Positions 32,061 through 44,360 of a stretch of DNA of 64,000 nucleotides are shown one piece after another. The notes under the pieces are model-generated. The model ran no database searches, was not told the DNA's origin, and was given only the letters and a program-made list of their open reading frames with translations. Made by a program: the position numbers and the translations under genes. Origin of the DNA: Sorex araneus (lineage: Eukaryota > Chordata > Mammalia > Eulipotyphla > Soricidae); the NCBI RefSeq assembly GCF_027595985.1, contig NC_073304.1:139673211-139737210 (forward strand), given 5' to 3'. Each line of letters begins with the position of its first letter. Position 1 is the stretch's first letter.

Positions 32061-32272
<212 letters not shown>

Positions 32273-32457
32273 TTATTTATTTATTTATTTTTGCTTTTTG
32301 GGTCACACCCAGCGATGCTCAGAAGTTACTCCTGACTTTGCACTCAGGAATTACTCCTGGCGGTGCTTGGGGGACCATATGGGATGCCGGGGATAGAACC
32401 TGGGGTCGGCCGCATGCAAGGCAAACGCCCTACCTACTGTGCTATCGCTCCGGCCCC
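32273..32457 (-). mobile_element. SINE-1, antisense
   Basis: A full-length copy whose A-rich tail (TTTA repeats) runs directly into the TTTC microsatellite, which probably grew from the tail. Confidence 0.9.
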
Positions 32458-32461
32458 TCTT

Positions 32462-32700
32462 TTATTTTTTAATTGAATCTCCATGAGATACAGTTACAAG
32501 CTTTCATGATTGAGTTTTAATCATACAATTATCTAACACTCATCTCTCTACCACTGTACATTTTCTATCCCCAATGTCCCAAATATCCCTTATGCCACCC
32601 TTAATTCATCCCCCGCCCTCCACCTCCATGGCAGGTATCTTCCTTTCTCTCTACTTTTGGGCATCTTTGGTTTGCAATACAGGTGTTGGTCCCTCTCTTT
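32462..32700 (-). mobile_element. L1-type 3' UTR, antisense, truncated
   Basis: TTTTTAATTGAATCTCCATGAG begins an antisense L1 3' end, truncated after about 240 bp. Confidence 0.75.
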
Positions 32701-32711
32701 TTTTCCCATTT

Positions 32712-33430
32712 TTTCATTTTTTTTTAATTGAATCACCATGAGATACAGTTACAAAGCTTCCATGTTTGAGATTCAACTATATAATGATCGAATACCCATC
32801 CCTCCACCAGTGCAAATCTTCTACTACTAATGACCCCATTATCCATCCCCCCCATCCCAGTCCTCACTCTCTGACAATTTTCCTGATACTCTCCCTCTAC
32901 TTTTGGGGATTATATTTTGCTCGAAATTTCCCACCACCATTTAAGCCTGCTTGCCGGGGCAGAAGCTAGATAGTTTATTTTTCATTGCTCTTTTTGAATA
33001 TCATGAGAGGTCGTGTATGCATGCTTCTGGGATTCTAAGATTGTAAATGGTTGGGTTCCAGGGACATCTCTATAGGGCATTGATCCATTTTGGGATTCAA
33101 TTGGGAGTTTCTGGACCAGGGCTGTTGGTGTGCCAGGATGGCGCCCGGGGGTGGGTTGTGGGTGTGACATCAGGAATCAAGAGTGGGTGGGGAGTCAGCT
33201 CCAATGCTTAGTTCTGGAACCCGCATACCTGGGCCATGCTTGGGGAACCTCTTGATATCCAGGATTCCCTCTGGAGTGGGTGGGGAGAGTGTACCTGCTC
33301 CATCTTGGGTGCCCAGTCCCTCTTTTCTTATTAACTTCATTCAGTACGATCCTGTCCAGATTCACCCATGAAACCACAAATGGTATCATTTCATCTTTTC
33401 ATAAAGCCGAGTAGTAATTGTATATAGGGG
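32712..33430 (-). mobile_element. L1-derived element and L1 ORF2 end, antisense
   Basis: An antisense L1 3' UTR starts at 32720 and is followed by monomer-like GC-richer sequence, in which GGTGGGGAG recurs at 33186 and 33280. The part from about 33320 resembles antisense L1 ORF2 (CATTCAGTACGATCCTGTCC). Confidence 0.6.
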
Positions 33431-33459
33431 CACGTTTCTTTGATCTTAGTCTTGTGCAG

Positions 33460-33765
33460 GTGCTTAGTGGGGGTTGTACTTCTTAGATGTAGTGTTCACT
33501 GGGGTTACTGCAGTGCTCACTGGGTGGGGGTTGCACTCCTGTCTACAGTACTCCCATATCTTTCTAATAGCAGTTTTTGCCAAGGGTCATATCTTTTAGT
33601 TGTGGTGCTGGTGGACATCTGGGTTTAGAGTGGCTGGGAATTGCTGGGAATGCAGATCTGTCAGGCCCCATGGCAGAGCTGCCTGGACTGCATGGTGCGT
33701 GGGGCGGCTCTGGGGAGCAAGCATACGGCCTGATGCCTGCGAACCATCTCCCGGCCCATCTCTTT
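33460..33765 (-). mobile_element. Old SINE-like sequence, antisense
   Basis: Decayed repeats (GTGCTCACTGGGTGGGGGTT, CCATCTCCCGGCCC). Tentative. Confidence 0.35.
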
Positions 33766-33884
33766 GATCTTATACTGTTTCTACATATTTTATGGCTACA
33801 GTTTACTTTTTTTCTGCCCAGTTGTCAGACTTTGGTTTTAAATGTGCCCATTTTTATTTTATTTTATTAAAAAAACTGTTGTTG

Positions 33885-34045
33885 TTTTGGGCCATTCCCA
33901 GCAATTCTCAGGGGTTACTCCTGGTCCTGTGCTCAGGGATCACTTCTGGTGAGCTCAGGGGACCATATAGTATGTGACAGATCAAACCTGAATTGGCTGA
34001 GTGCAGGGCAAATGCCTTACCCACTATACTATTGTTCTGGCCCTG
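33885..34045 (-). mobile_element. SINE-1, antisense
   Basis: A moderately diverged full-length copy (head end ACTATTGTTCTGGCCC). Confidence 0.75.
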
Positions 34046-34104
34046 AAATATATCCATTAAAAAAGAAATCTAGCTTTTCTTGATTTTATTTTTTGTTGTT
34101 GTTG

Positions 34105-34260
34105 GTGTTTTTGGTGTTTGTGCCTGGCGGTGCTCAGGGTTTACTCTTGGCTCTGTGCTCAGGGATCACTCCAGGGAACCATATAAGGTGCTGGGGATTG
34201 AACTGGGGTTGGAGGTTTGCAAGGCAATTGCTTTAACCCCTGGATTAATGTTCTGGCCTT
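34105..34260 (-). mobile_element. SINE-1, antisense
   Basis: A moderately diverged copy (GCCTGGCGGTGCTCAGGGTT ... GTTCTGGCC). Confidence 0.7.
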
Positions 34261-34371
34261 CCTGATTTTCTTGATCTTCATAGCTGAATATGTATACAAG
34301 GCGACCAACAGTCTAATTTTATCTGTCATTTAAGTATTTTGTAGCCATCTTGAAAAGCTGTGAGTGATGGG

Positions 34372-34530
34372 GCGATAACTCAAAGGGATGGAGCACATTC
34401 CTTGCATGTGTGAGATTCCTAATTGGATTCCTGGCTCTGTGTGATTCCTCAGGCACTACATACTGGTGGCTCCTGAGCATCACTGCGGTGATCTTGGTGG
34501 CCTGCAGTACTGGCGAAAGGGGTTAATTGA
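34372..34530 (+). mobile_element. Old SINE-1, sense
   Basis: A degraded sense copy (GGGGCGATAACTCAAAGGGA ... CTCCTGAGCATCACTG). Confidence 0.5.
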
Positions 34531-34890
34531 TTGCAGAGTGAAGAATGGGAACTAGACCTTCAGTGATAAGCTTGTCTACACAGATGCTTATTTATAATGC
34601 TGCATGCCTCTAATGCTGGGTGCCTGAAATCTATGTTGTAAACCAATGTTATTTCAACAAAATTCACAGCAAGCGTCAGTGATCTGTTAGTGGTTCAGCA
34701 CACTGATGTTACAGCAGAATGTCTGTGCCTCATGGGTGCTGGGCCATTTTGTGTGATGCATAACTTTGGGTCCATGGAGGCGGACAGGTTTTGTTCTTCC
34801 TCCATCTCACCCCTCTCTCAGCTACTCCTACCTGCTCCTCTTGCTCTTCTTGCCCCCCCCCCCCCTTTTTTCATTTCCTAAGCAGTTACC
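34531..34890. other. Intron sequence with pyrimidine-rich end
   Basis: No gene is recognised; a C-run (34853-34864) is present. Confidence 0.35.
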
Positions 34891-35760
34891 AAGCTTTCTG
34901 ACTATAAATTCCAGGGACAGCTCCTTCCCTTCCATGTGATCCACAATATTTGTAATGATCATTTCTCATGCGCACAATTCTAACACCATACCCATGACCG
35001 GTGTACACATCTCCCTCCTCTCCCAAGAACTTCTACCCCTCCCTTTCAACTCACTTGTGTGGGTCACTTCCCCCTTTATGTTGCCTTTGGCCCTTTGTTG
35101 TTACCTTGATATGTATCTTTAAGCTCCACACATGAGAGAGGTCATTCTGTGTTTATCCCTCTTTCTGATTGACTTCACTCAGCACGATATCCTTCCATAC
35201 ATGTTGTTGCAAATTACATGTGTAACCCCCCTCTTTCTAAACACACACATACACACCTGGCTGTGTTCAGGGATCACTCCTGGCAGACTTGGGGAACTAT
35301 ATGAGGTGCTGGGGATTGAACCCAGGTTGGTTACATGCAGGGCAAGTGCCTTACCTGCTGTATTATCTCTCCAGTCCCTTTCTTCTTTCTTAGAATTGCA
35401 TAGTATTCCACTGTATCTACTGTAACTTCTTGATCCCTTTATCAGTAATTTGGCAGCTGGGTTGTTTCTGTGTCTTGGCTATTGTACAAATCTCTGTGAT
35501 GAACATAGGTGTTGTATATTTTATTTTGCATTATGTGTTTGGCTCTGGGGATAGATACCAAGAAGTGGTATTGTTGAGTTGCATGGGAGTTCTATTTCTA
35601 TTTTTGGGGTAGATACCATATTGCTTTTCATAGAAGCAAAACCAGACTACATTCCCACCAGTGATGGATGAGGGTTCAATTCTCACCACAACCCTACCAA
35701 CACTAGCTGTTTCCAAACTTTTCTGATATGAAGGTCATCTCTTCTTGCCCTGTAGCATCT
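34891..35760 (-). mobile_element. Old L1 3' UTR and ORF2 end, antisense
   Basis: The order is 3' UTR (34900-35060), ORF2 C-terminus (TTGACTTCACTCAGCACGAT; GAATTGCATAGTATTCCACT) and the zinc-knuckle segment (ACATTCCCACCAGTGATGGA). It is clearly older than the L1 at 38.9 kb and is interrupted by a SINE. Confidence 0.8.
35250..35378 (-). mobile_element. SINE-1 nested in L1, antisense
   Basis: A copy lacking part of the tail end, with a clear B box (GGGGATTGAACCCAGG) and head end (ATCTCTCCAGTCCC). Confidence 0.75.
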
Positions 35761-35884
35761 AATACAGCAATCCAGTTGGAAGAAGTAAGGGCAATTAAAA
35801 ACAGCAGATGCATTGTGTTCAAAGGTAGAAAAAAACTGTTTTCAGTATTATTATAGTCCAATAACATGAAACGACTCAGAAGTG

Positions 35885-36062
35885 CAGAATGAAGAATGAG
35901 TTATAGTACAGCTATAGGGCACTTGCCTGTGCACAACTGACTTGGGTTCAGTCTTTTGCATCCATATGTTCCCCTGAGCCCACCAGCAGTGACCCCTGTG
36001 TATAAAGCCAGGAGTAACCCCCGAACATTGTTAGGCGTCATCCAAACTTCCCTGCACCCTAT
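35885..36062 (+). mobile_element. Old SINE-1, sense
   Basis: A diverged sense copy (GTTATAGTACAGCTATAGGG ... GGCGTCATCC). Confidence 0.65.
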
Positions 36063-36231
36063 AACAAAAGGATGAAGAAAGTCTGAATTCATGTGGGATA
36101 AGTAGGAAGTTTATTAATTAGCCAAAACTATTGATTTAGGGTCTCCAAATTCAGAAACACATAAAACTTAATGAACTTCCTGGTAATTTTCATCAATGGA
36201 TTTATTAAGCAAATGATGGGTATATTGTCTT

Positions 36232-36420
36232 TTTTTTTTTTTTTTTTTTGCTTTTTTGGGGGGGATCACTCCCGGCGATGCACAGGGGCTACTCCTAGCT
36301 CTGCACTCAGAAATTACCCCTGGCGGTGCTCAGGGGGACTATATGGGATGCTGGGAATTGAACCCAGATCAGCCGCGTGCAAGGCAAACGCCTACCCGCT
36401 GTGCTATCGCTCCAGCCCCT
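36232..36420 (-). mobile_element. SINE-1, antisense
   Basis: A young copy with a 13-bp target duplication GGTATATTGTCTT (36219-36231 and 36421-36433). Confidence 0.93.
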
Positions 36421-36611
36421 GGTATATTGTCTTAATCACTTTCTTTTTGCTGTGTTTTGTGAATCTTCCAGTGTACTAAATCTTTCAGTTGACTGTGTGT
36501 AGTTTAGAGTTTAACCTATCATTTGAATTTTAAGTCCATCATTTATAAAATTAATTTTGTATTATGCTATAATATATAATATGAAACCAACCAACTTATT
36601 TATTTATGTAT

Positions 36612-36776
36612 TTTTTTTTTGGCAACTCCTGGTGGTGCTCAGCCTTTACTCCTGGCCGTGTACTCAGGGATCACTCCTGAGTGATATTGGGGACCATATG
36701 GGATGGTGGGATCGAATCTGGGTCAGCAGCATGCAAGGCAAATGCCCTACCTGCTGTTTTATTGCTCCAACTCCCA
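36612..36776 (-). mobile_element. SINE-1, antisense
   Basis: A moderately diverged copy inserted at the edge of an old antisense L1. Confidence 0.75.
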
Positions 36777-36779
36777 TTT

Positions 36780-37754
36780 TTAAATTTTATTTTGTTATCC
36801 TTTGCCAGTGGCATATCACCGAAAGACACCTTTGAGGTCCAGATCTTGGAGTGTTCTGCCTATATTTTCCTCAGCGTACTTTATAAATTTATAAATTCTG
36901 GTTTGATCTCAAGTTCTTTGATTCACTTTAAATTGAATTTTGTGTCAGGTGTGAGATATAGATCAGCTTTAATTTTTACATGTAATTATCCAGATTTGCC
37001 TGCACCATTTTTTGAAGAGGCTGTTTTTACTCCATTTTATGCTCTCAGCTCCTTTGTCAAAAATTAGCCGACCATATATGTGGCGGTTTTCTTGGATATT
37101 CTATTCCTACCCCTTGGTCAGAGAGTCTGTCCTAACTCTAATACCACAGAGTTTTGATCACTATGACTTTGTAGTATAGTTTCAATTTAGGTACTGAAAT
37201 ACATCCCAGTTCCTTCTCTTTCAGTATGATTTTGACTATTAGGGATTTTTATGATTCCATACAAACTTTATTATTGACTGTTCTAAGTCCTTGATGAATA
37301 CTGCTGAATTTAGATAGGGGTTGCATTGAATTTATCTAGTAGTTTAGGTAGGATAGTCATTTAGATAAAATTGATTCTTCCTATCTAAAAGCATAGAATA
37401 TTTTTCTGTTTCCTAAGGTCCTCTATTTCTTTCATAAGTGTTTTGAAGTTTTCATGGTACAGGTCTTTTACCTCTTTTGTTAAGTTGACTCCTAGGTACT
37501 TGGCATTTGGGGGCACTGTATTGCTTTTTTGGGTCACACCCAGTGATGCACAGGGGTTACTCCTGGCTCATGCACTCAAGAATTACTCTTGGTGGTGCTC
37601 GGGGGACCCTATGGGATGCTGGGAATCGAACCTGTGTCCACTGCATGCAAGGCAAACACCCTACCTGCTGTGCTATCACTCCAGCCCCCTGGAGCACTAT
37701 TTTGAATAGGACACTCTTTGATCTCCTTCTCTGATTTATTATTTGTATACAAGG
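36780..37754 (-). mobile_element. L1 ORF2 middle part, antisense
   Basis: The complement encodes decayed ORF2 downstream of the RT domain (TTTGTCAAAAATTAGCCGAC; TAAGTTGACTCCTAGGTACT). It continues at 38792-38860 after an insertion. Confidence 0.8.
37522..37688 (-). mobile_element. SINE-1 nested in L1, antisense
   Basis: A full-length copy with an extra AT in the CTGGCTCATGCACTCA block, the same variant as at 25328 and 28267. Confidence 0.9.
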
Positions 37755-37763
37755 AATTTTTGT

Positions 37764-38791
37764 GTATTTTAAGCATTTTAAAATTTTATTTTCATAAAGT
37801 TGTTCACAATAATTGTTTACATTCAACATTTCAACACCAATCCCACCGCCATTACACCTTCCCACCTCCATTATTTCGAATTTTCCCACTGCCTCCCAAA
37901 CCTGCCCATAGGCAGATGCTAAATGCTTTATTTTGTATTGCTTGTTATGAATAGTATGAGGTGTTGTGTGGCTGCAAAAGTCATCACGCGCTCCTGGAAT
38001 TCTAAATTTTAATATTGGGATCTGGAGGCATCTCTGTGGAGTGCTGCTCTCTTCTGTGAGTCTTTTCTCACAACAGAGATTCATTTGTGAGTCTCTGAAT
38101 TATGGCCATTAATGCACTTACATGGTGCCCAGAGGCAGTTCTTGGGCGTGACTGCCAGGGAACGGGAAGGGCGAGGAGATGGGGGAGTAGCCCACCCCCA
38201 CCCCCATGAAGCCTGGAGTTTGTAGTCACTAGTCCCTCATACCTGTTTTTTTCTAGCGGATTCATTTTCATGTGTGCGGTACTCGGGATGAGCTTCTGAA
38301 GGTCAGCTATGAGTGTGGCGGTGACTGGCTTCTGGAGGTTTGCAGCTGCCACAATTCATTTGGGACAGGCAGAGGGACACATTTGCCCCCATCTGAGGTG
38401 CCCCAGTGAAATCAGCCAGGCGAGGGATGGGGAGACATCTCTGTGGCTTGCTGCTCTCCTCCGAGGTTCACTTATGAGTCTCTGAATCATGGCTGTTAAT
38501 ACACTTAAATGTCCTGCTTTTTATCTCTTTCGAGATTTATTTATGGGTCTCTGAAGCAAGGTGGAAGGATAACTGAGCTTGTATAGTTGAGCTAGAGGTG
38601 GTTTGTGGGCCTGACTCCCACACCTAATGTTTGGCCATTTAATATCTCGGGAAACTTGGCCCCATGTTGTTGGGGTCCAGCCAGAAGCACAGTGGCAATT
38701 TTGGCATGTCAGGAAGCCTGAAGGCATCATCAGGCTGCTGATGCACTTGCCCTGCAGGTAAAGGTTCATCTGCTGGACAGCACCGCATCTC
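37764..38791 (-). mobile_element. ORF-less L1-derived element with monomeric 5' part
   Basis: An antisense element inserted in an older L1, with AATTTTTGT on both sides (37755-37763 and 38792-38800). Its 3' UTR lies at 37771-37960. The block around 38029-38120 recurs at 38430-38510 with a period near 387 bp. The 38521-38790 part is related to 50403-50900, as shown by the shared CAGGAAGCCTGAA and ATCAGGCTGCTGATGCACT. No coding frame is present. Confidence 0.75.
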
Positions 38792-38922
38792 AATTTTTGT
38801 ATATTGACTCTGTAGCCAGGCACTTTGCTGTATTGGTGATTCAAGATCTTTCTTTTCTTTGCGGGGGGGGGGGGGGGGCTTCCAAACATTTTCTTTTAAT
38901 GATCACAATAAAAATGAGTTAC
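38792..38922 (-). mobile_element. L1 ORF2 remnant, antisense, with G-run
   Basis: TTTTTGTATATTGACTCTGTAGCC-type ORF2 sequence continues the L1 at 36780. A run of about 17 G follows at 38862-38878, and unique sequence leads up to the L1 insertion site. Confidence 0.6.
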
Positions 38923-38936
38923 AAGAAAACAAAATG
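38923..38936. repeat. Target-site duplication of the full-length L1, left
   Basis: AAGAAAACAAAATG, identical to 44850-44863. Confidence 0.92.
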
Positions 38937-39556
38937 GGCGGCCACCGGGACTTCGGACCCTTGCCGCTGCCACTTCCCGCGTCCCACCGCCCCAGCTTTC
39001 CCGTCCGTCCGGCTCCCTCCAACCCGGCCGTTTCCCAGGTAATCAGGAGACTCCCAGCCACGCCTCCCGGGTGCGCCCCCGGTTCCCACGCGGCCGCTGT
39101 GACCCACGTCCCAGGAGCCCCTGCTAGGAAGAAACGGGGGCGTGGCCTGAAAGGGGCGTGGCCTAAAAGGGTCGTGGCCTCCTGCCAGAGCGGCGGCCGC
39201 TAACACGGCCGCAGTTATTATTTCCTACCTTAGCACATTAGGTATAGTCTTCTTGCTTTGAAAATCGCTTTAACACATCTCATTCACTTATGCGAACTAG
39301 CCTATCAGCTCTAAGTTTAGAAAAATTATCAGTGAATAAGAGAAGCTTAGCAAAGCTTTTGTAAAGACAACTTAGCCTTAAGTCTTCATTAAAGCCCCAA
39401 CATCAATCAGAAAGAAAAGGCTGAGTGTAAGGAAGACTTCTAGAATAGGAATAAAGCTGCCATCAGCAATAGCACAAACAGAGCCCCTCCTTCTCTCAGC
39501 AAGAGGTAGTAGGAATAAACACCTACAAAGTTCCAATCCTATACTTCCATAACAAT
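38937..39556 (+). promoter_or_regulatory. L1 5' UTR / internal promoter
   Basis: The first ~280 bp are CpG-rich and start GGCGGCCACC. Three GGGGCGTGGCCT-like boxes lie 16 bp apart (39137-39148, 39153-39164, 39169-39180; the third carries GGTCGTGG), fitting Sp/KLF binding. No tandem monomers of the kind seen in the ORF-less elements are visible. Confidence 0.7.
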
Positions 39557-40507
39557 ATGAAGAAGCAGCGAAAATCCCCTCCAGGAAGAGAGGGAGAAGA
39601 AAAGATACTAGAAACCTCAAAAGAGGCTCCCAACATCTACGACCTCTCAGATAAACAATTCAGAGAGGAAATCTGGAGGAGAGTCGACCTACTCCAAGCA
39701 ACCATGGAACAGACGTCCAATAAATTAAGGGAGGAGATGAATGAATCACTGGAACGATCTACCAAAAAAATGCAGGAAGAAATGAGAGCAGAAATTTCAA
39801 ACCTACGAACGGAAGTCACACAAATAAAGGAAACGGTAGATGAATTAAAAATCACAGTAGATGCCCTCAACAGTAGAATGACTACAGCCGAAGACAGAAT
39901 CAGCGAGCTTGAGGATGAGCTGCAGAAAGCTTACAGACAACAACAAATAATGGCGAAAGACCTCAAAATGGCTATAGAGCGAATCAGAGCCCTGGGGGAT
40001 GACTTCAAGAGGAACAACATAAGAATCATTGGAGTACCAGAACCACAGGGAAGTAACCCCAATGAATAAAACATAGTCAAAGACATCATTACTAAGAAAT
40101 TCCCAGAGCTGGAGAAGGTAGGCGTCCAGATACAAGAAGTCCGAAGAGTGCCAGCAAAAAGAGACCCAAATAAAAAGACTCCAAGGCATATCATAGTCAG
40201 AATGGCGGATGCTGTAGATAGAGACACAATTCTACAAGCAGCAAGGTCAAAGAGGGAAATCACATACAAAGGAGCACCCCTCAGATTTACAGCAGACCTG
40301 TCAGAGGAAACTCTCCGAGCCCGAAGACAATGGTGGGACATAGTGAAAAAACTCAACGAAATGAATGCCTCACCAAGAATACTTTATCCGGCTAAACTCT
40401 CACTCAAACTCGAAGGAACCATACACTATTTCTCAGATAAACAACAGCTCAGGAACTTCATAGACTCAAAACCAAACTTAAAAGAAGGTCTAAAGGGGCT
40501 ACTGTAA
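39557..40507 (+). pseudogene. L1 ORF1 (RNA-binding protein), one nonsense codon
   Basis: ORF1p is the trimeric RNA-binding chaperone that coats L1 RNA in the cytoplasmic RNP. Codons 1-170 include a basic N-terminus and a long heptad-rich coiled coil (about residues 45-140). The RRM then starts, followed by the C-terminal domain with PRHIIVRMADAVDRD and LRFTADLSEETLRARRQWW. An in-frame TAA at 40067-40069 cuts it at residue 171 of about 316, just at the start of the RRM, and the frame is otherwise open to TAA at 40505-40507. The length is close to the usual mammalian ORF1p. Confidence 0.93.
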
Positions 40508-40549
40508 GCTAAGGAGGAACCCCATAAGAACAACTAACCCCACAGAAAG

Positions 40550-43500
40550 ATGACACAAAACCCCATCACAATAATCTCTCTCAATGTCAATGGCCTAAAT
40601 GCACCTATCAAGAGACACAGAGTGGCAAAATGGATCCGGAAATTAAACCCAACATTCTGCTGTTTACAAGAAAAACACCTGAACAAACAGAGTAAACACA
40701 GACTCAAAGTCAAAGGATGGAAAACAATCCTGCAAGCAAACAACTCCCTTAAAAAAGCTGGAGTGGCCATCCTAGTATCCGACAATATAGATTTCAGGTT
40801 GAAAAAGATTAGAAGGGACAGCGAAGGCCACTTTCTATTCATCAAGGGATATGTACAACAGGAGGAAATCACACTCTTAAACATATACGCACCCAATGAA
40901 CGACCGGCTAAATACTTAAAACAACTCCTTACAGACCTCAAAGAGGACATCACTAACAGTACAATAGTAGTTGGAGACTTCAATATCCCCCTATCACCTC
41001 TGGATAGATCAACAAGAACAAAACTCAGCAAGGAAACACTGACTCTGAAAGAAGAAATGGAAGAGAGAGGCCTAATAGACCTATACAGGGCTTTACACCC
41101 CCAAAAGAAAGAATACACATTCTTTTCCAGTGCACACGGAACATTTTCCAAAATAGACCATGTACTGGGCCCCAGAACATACCTCAATAGAATCAGAAAA
41201 ATAGAAATTGTATCAACCATCTTTTCAGACCACGAAGCGCTGAAGATAGAAGCCAACCACACACCGACACGGAGAACCAAATCAAACACCTGGAAACTAA
41301 ACAACTCAATGCTGAACAATGAGTGGGTCAGAAAGGAAATCAAAGAAGAAATCAAGAAATACTTAGAAACAAATGAAAATGAGGACACGAGTTATCAAAA
41401 CTTATGGGACGCAGCTAAAGCCGTGTTAAGGGGAAAATTTATAGCTCTCCAAGCATTCCTCAGGAGGGAAGAAAGGGCCCACATAGAGAATTTGACTTCA
41501 CAACTCAAGACCTTAGAAAAGGACCAGAAAAAGGAACCCAAACCAGACCGAAGGAAAGAAATAATAAAAATTAGAGCCGAAATTAATGACATCGAAACCA
41601 AAAAGACAATCCGAAAGATCAATGAAACAAAGAGCTGGTTCTTCGAGAAAATAAATAAGATTGATAAACCGCTAGCAAGACTCACAAAGAAAGAGAGAGA
41701 GAGAACCCTAATAAATCGAATCAGAAATGAAAAGGGGGACATCATAACAGAAACCAGTGAGATTCAAAAGATCATTAGAGACTACTTCGAAGGTCTATAC
41801 GCCACAAAACAAGAGAACCTAAAAGAAATGGATGAATTCCTTGACTCCTACAATCTCCCAAGTCTGAACAAAGAAGACTTGGAATACTTGAATAGACCCA
41901 TTAATGTTAAGGAAATTGAAACTGTAATAAAAAATCTCCCCAAAAGCAAAAGCCCAGGCCCAGATGGATTCACTGGTGAATTCTTTCAAACATTCCAAGA
42001 AGACCTGTTGCCAATTTTCCTCAAGCTTTTCCAGGAAATTGAAAAAAACAGGAACTCTCCCAAACAGTTTCTATGAAGCACACATCGCCCTAATACCAAA
42101 AGCAAACAAAGACACCACTAAGAAAGAAAATTATAGACCAATATCCCTGATGAACACCGATGCGAAGATCCTCAACAAAATACTAGCAAATAGGATCCAA
42201 CAACTCATCAAGAAGATCATACACCATGACCAAGTGGGATTCATCCCGGGGATGCAAGGATGGTTTAACATTCGGAAATCAATCAACATAATCCATCATA
42301 TCAATAAAAGCAAAGATAAAAACCATATGATCATATCAATAGATGCAGAGAAAGCATTTGACAAGATCCAACATCCTTTCATGATGAAAACTCTCACCAA
42401 AATGGGTTTTGGAGGAACTTTCCTCAAGATAGTCGAAGCCATCTACCACAAGCCTGCGGCAAGCATTATTCACAATGGAGAAAAACTAAGGGCCTTTCCT
42501 TTAAGATCAGGCACAAGACAAGGATGCCCACTCTCACCACTTCTCTTCAATATAGTACTGGAAGTACTCGTGATAGCTGTTAGACAAGAAAAAGAGATCA
42601 AGGGCATCCAGATAGGAAAGGAAGAAATCAAACTCTCACTATTTGCAGATGATATGATACTATATCTAGAGGAGCCCAAAGCCTCTACTAAGAAACTCTT
42701 AGAAACAATAGACTTATACAGTAAAGTTGCAGGCTACAAAATCAATACGCAAAAATCCATGGCTTTCCTATATACAAACAATGAGGCAGAGGAAAGGGAC
42801 ACGAAAAAAGCAATCCCATTCACAATCGTGCCCCAGAAAATCAAGTACCTCGGAATCAGCTTAACCAAGGATGTAAAAGACCTCTACAAAGAAAACTATA
42901 AAACGCTACTCCATGAAATCAAAGAAGACATGAGGAAATGGAAACATATACCCTGCTCGTGAATAGGGAGAACCAATGATGTCAAAATGACAATACTCCC
43001 CAAAGCATTATACAGATTCAACGCGATCCCTATAAGTATACCCATGACATTCTTCAATGAAATAGATCAAGCAATCCTAAAATTCATATGGAACAACAAA
43101 CGCCCACGGATAGCTAAAACAATTCTTGGGAAGAAGATGATGGGAGGCATCACCCTCCCCAACCTCAAACTCTACTACAAAGCAGTAACAATTAAAACAG
43201 CATGGTACTGGAACAAAGGCAGAGCCGTAGACCAATGAAACAGGGTGGAATATCCCTACACACAACCCCAAATGTATGATCATCTAATCTTTGATAAGGG
43301 AGCAAGAGATGTGAAGTGGAACAAGGAAAGTCTCTTCAACAAATGGTTCTGGAACAACTGGACAACCACATGCAAAAAAATGGGCTTAGACCTTGACCTG
43401 ACACCATGCACAAAAGTCATATCAAAATGGATTAAAGACCTCAACATTCGACCACAAACCATAAGGTACATTGAAGACAAGGTCGGCAAAACCCTCCACG

Positions 43501-44360
43501 ATATTGAAGATAAAGGTATCTTCAAAGGTGACACAGAACTAAGCAATCTAGTAAAAACAGAGATCAACAAATGGGACTACATTAAACTAAAAAGCTTCTG
43601 CACCGCAAAAGATACAGTGACCAGAATCCAAAGACTATCCACAGAATGGGAAAGGATATTTACACAATACCCATCAGATAAGGGGTTGATATCAAGGGTA
43701 TATAAAGCATTGGTTGAACTCTATAAGAATGAAACATCCAACCCCATCAAAAAATGGGGCAAAGAAATGAACAGAAACTTTACCAAGGAAGAAATACGAA
43801 TGGCTAAAAGGCACATGAAAAAATGCTCTACATCACTAATCATCAGAGAGATCCAGATCAAAACAACCACGAGATACCACCTCACACCACAGAGACTAGC
43901 ACACATCCAAAAGAACAAAAGCAACCGCTGTTGGAGAGGATGTGGGGAGAAAGGGACCCTTCTACACTGCTGGTGGGAATGCCGACTGGTTCAGCCCTTC
44001 TGGAAAACAATATGGACGACTCTCAAAAAATTAGAGGTTGAGCTCCCATTTGACCCAGCAATACCACTGCTGGGAATATATCCCAGAGAGGCAAAAAAGT
44101 ATAATCGAAACAACATCTGCACATGTATGTTCATCGCAGCACTATTTACAATAGCCAGAATCTGGAAAAAACCCGAATGCCCTAGAATGGATGACTGGTT
44201 GAGGAAACTTTGGTACATCTATACAATGGAATACTATGCAGCTGTTAGAAAAAAGGAGGTCATGAATTTTGTAGTTAAGTGGATGGGCATGAAAAGTTTC
44301 ATGCTGAGTGAAATGAGTCAGAAAGAGAGAGACAGATATAGAAAGATTGCACTCATCTAG
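40550..44360 (+). pseudogene. L1 ORF2 (endonuclease-reverse transcriptase), frameshift and two stops
   Basis: ORF2p nicks target DNA and reverse-transcribes L1 (and SINE) RNA. The N-terminal APE-type endonuclease is recognisable from [16 protein letters not shown] (catalytic Glu), [15 protein letters not shown] and [11 protein letters not shown] (catalytic Asp-His). The RT has FADDMILY as its catalytic box, and the C-terminal Cys-rich segment [18 protein letters not shown] is a CCHC knuckle. Damage: a 7-A run at 42042-42048 shifts the frame by +1, and Trp codons have become TGA at 42960-42962 and 43236-43238. Total length is about 1,269 codons, which is normal for L1. Confidence 0.95.

Noticed and set aside
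40534..41388. 284-codon minus-strand frame inside L1 ORF2
   Set aside because: It is the complementary shadow of the ORF2 endonuclease region.
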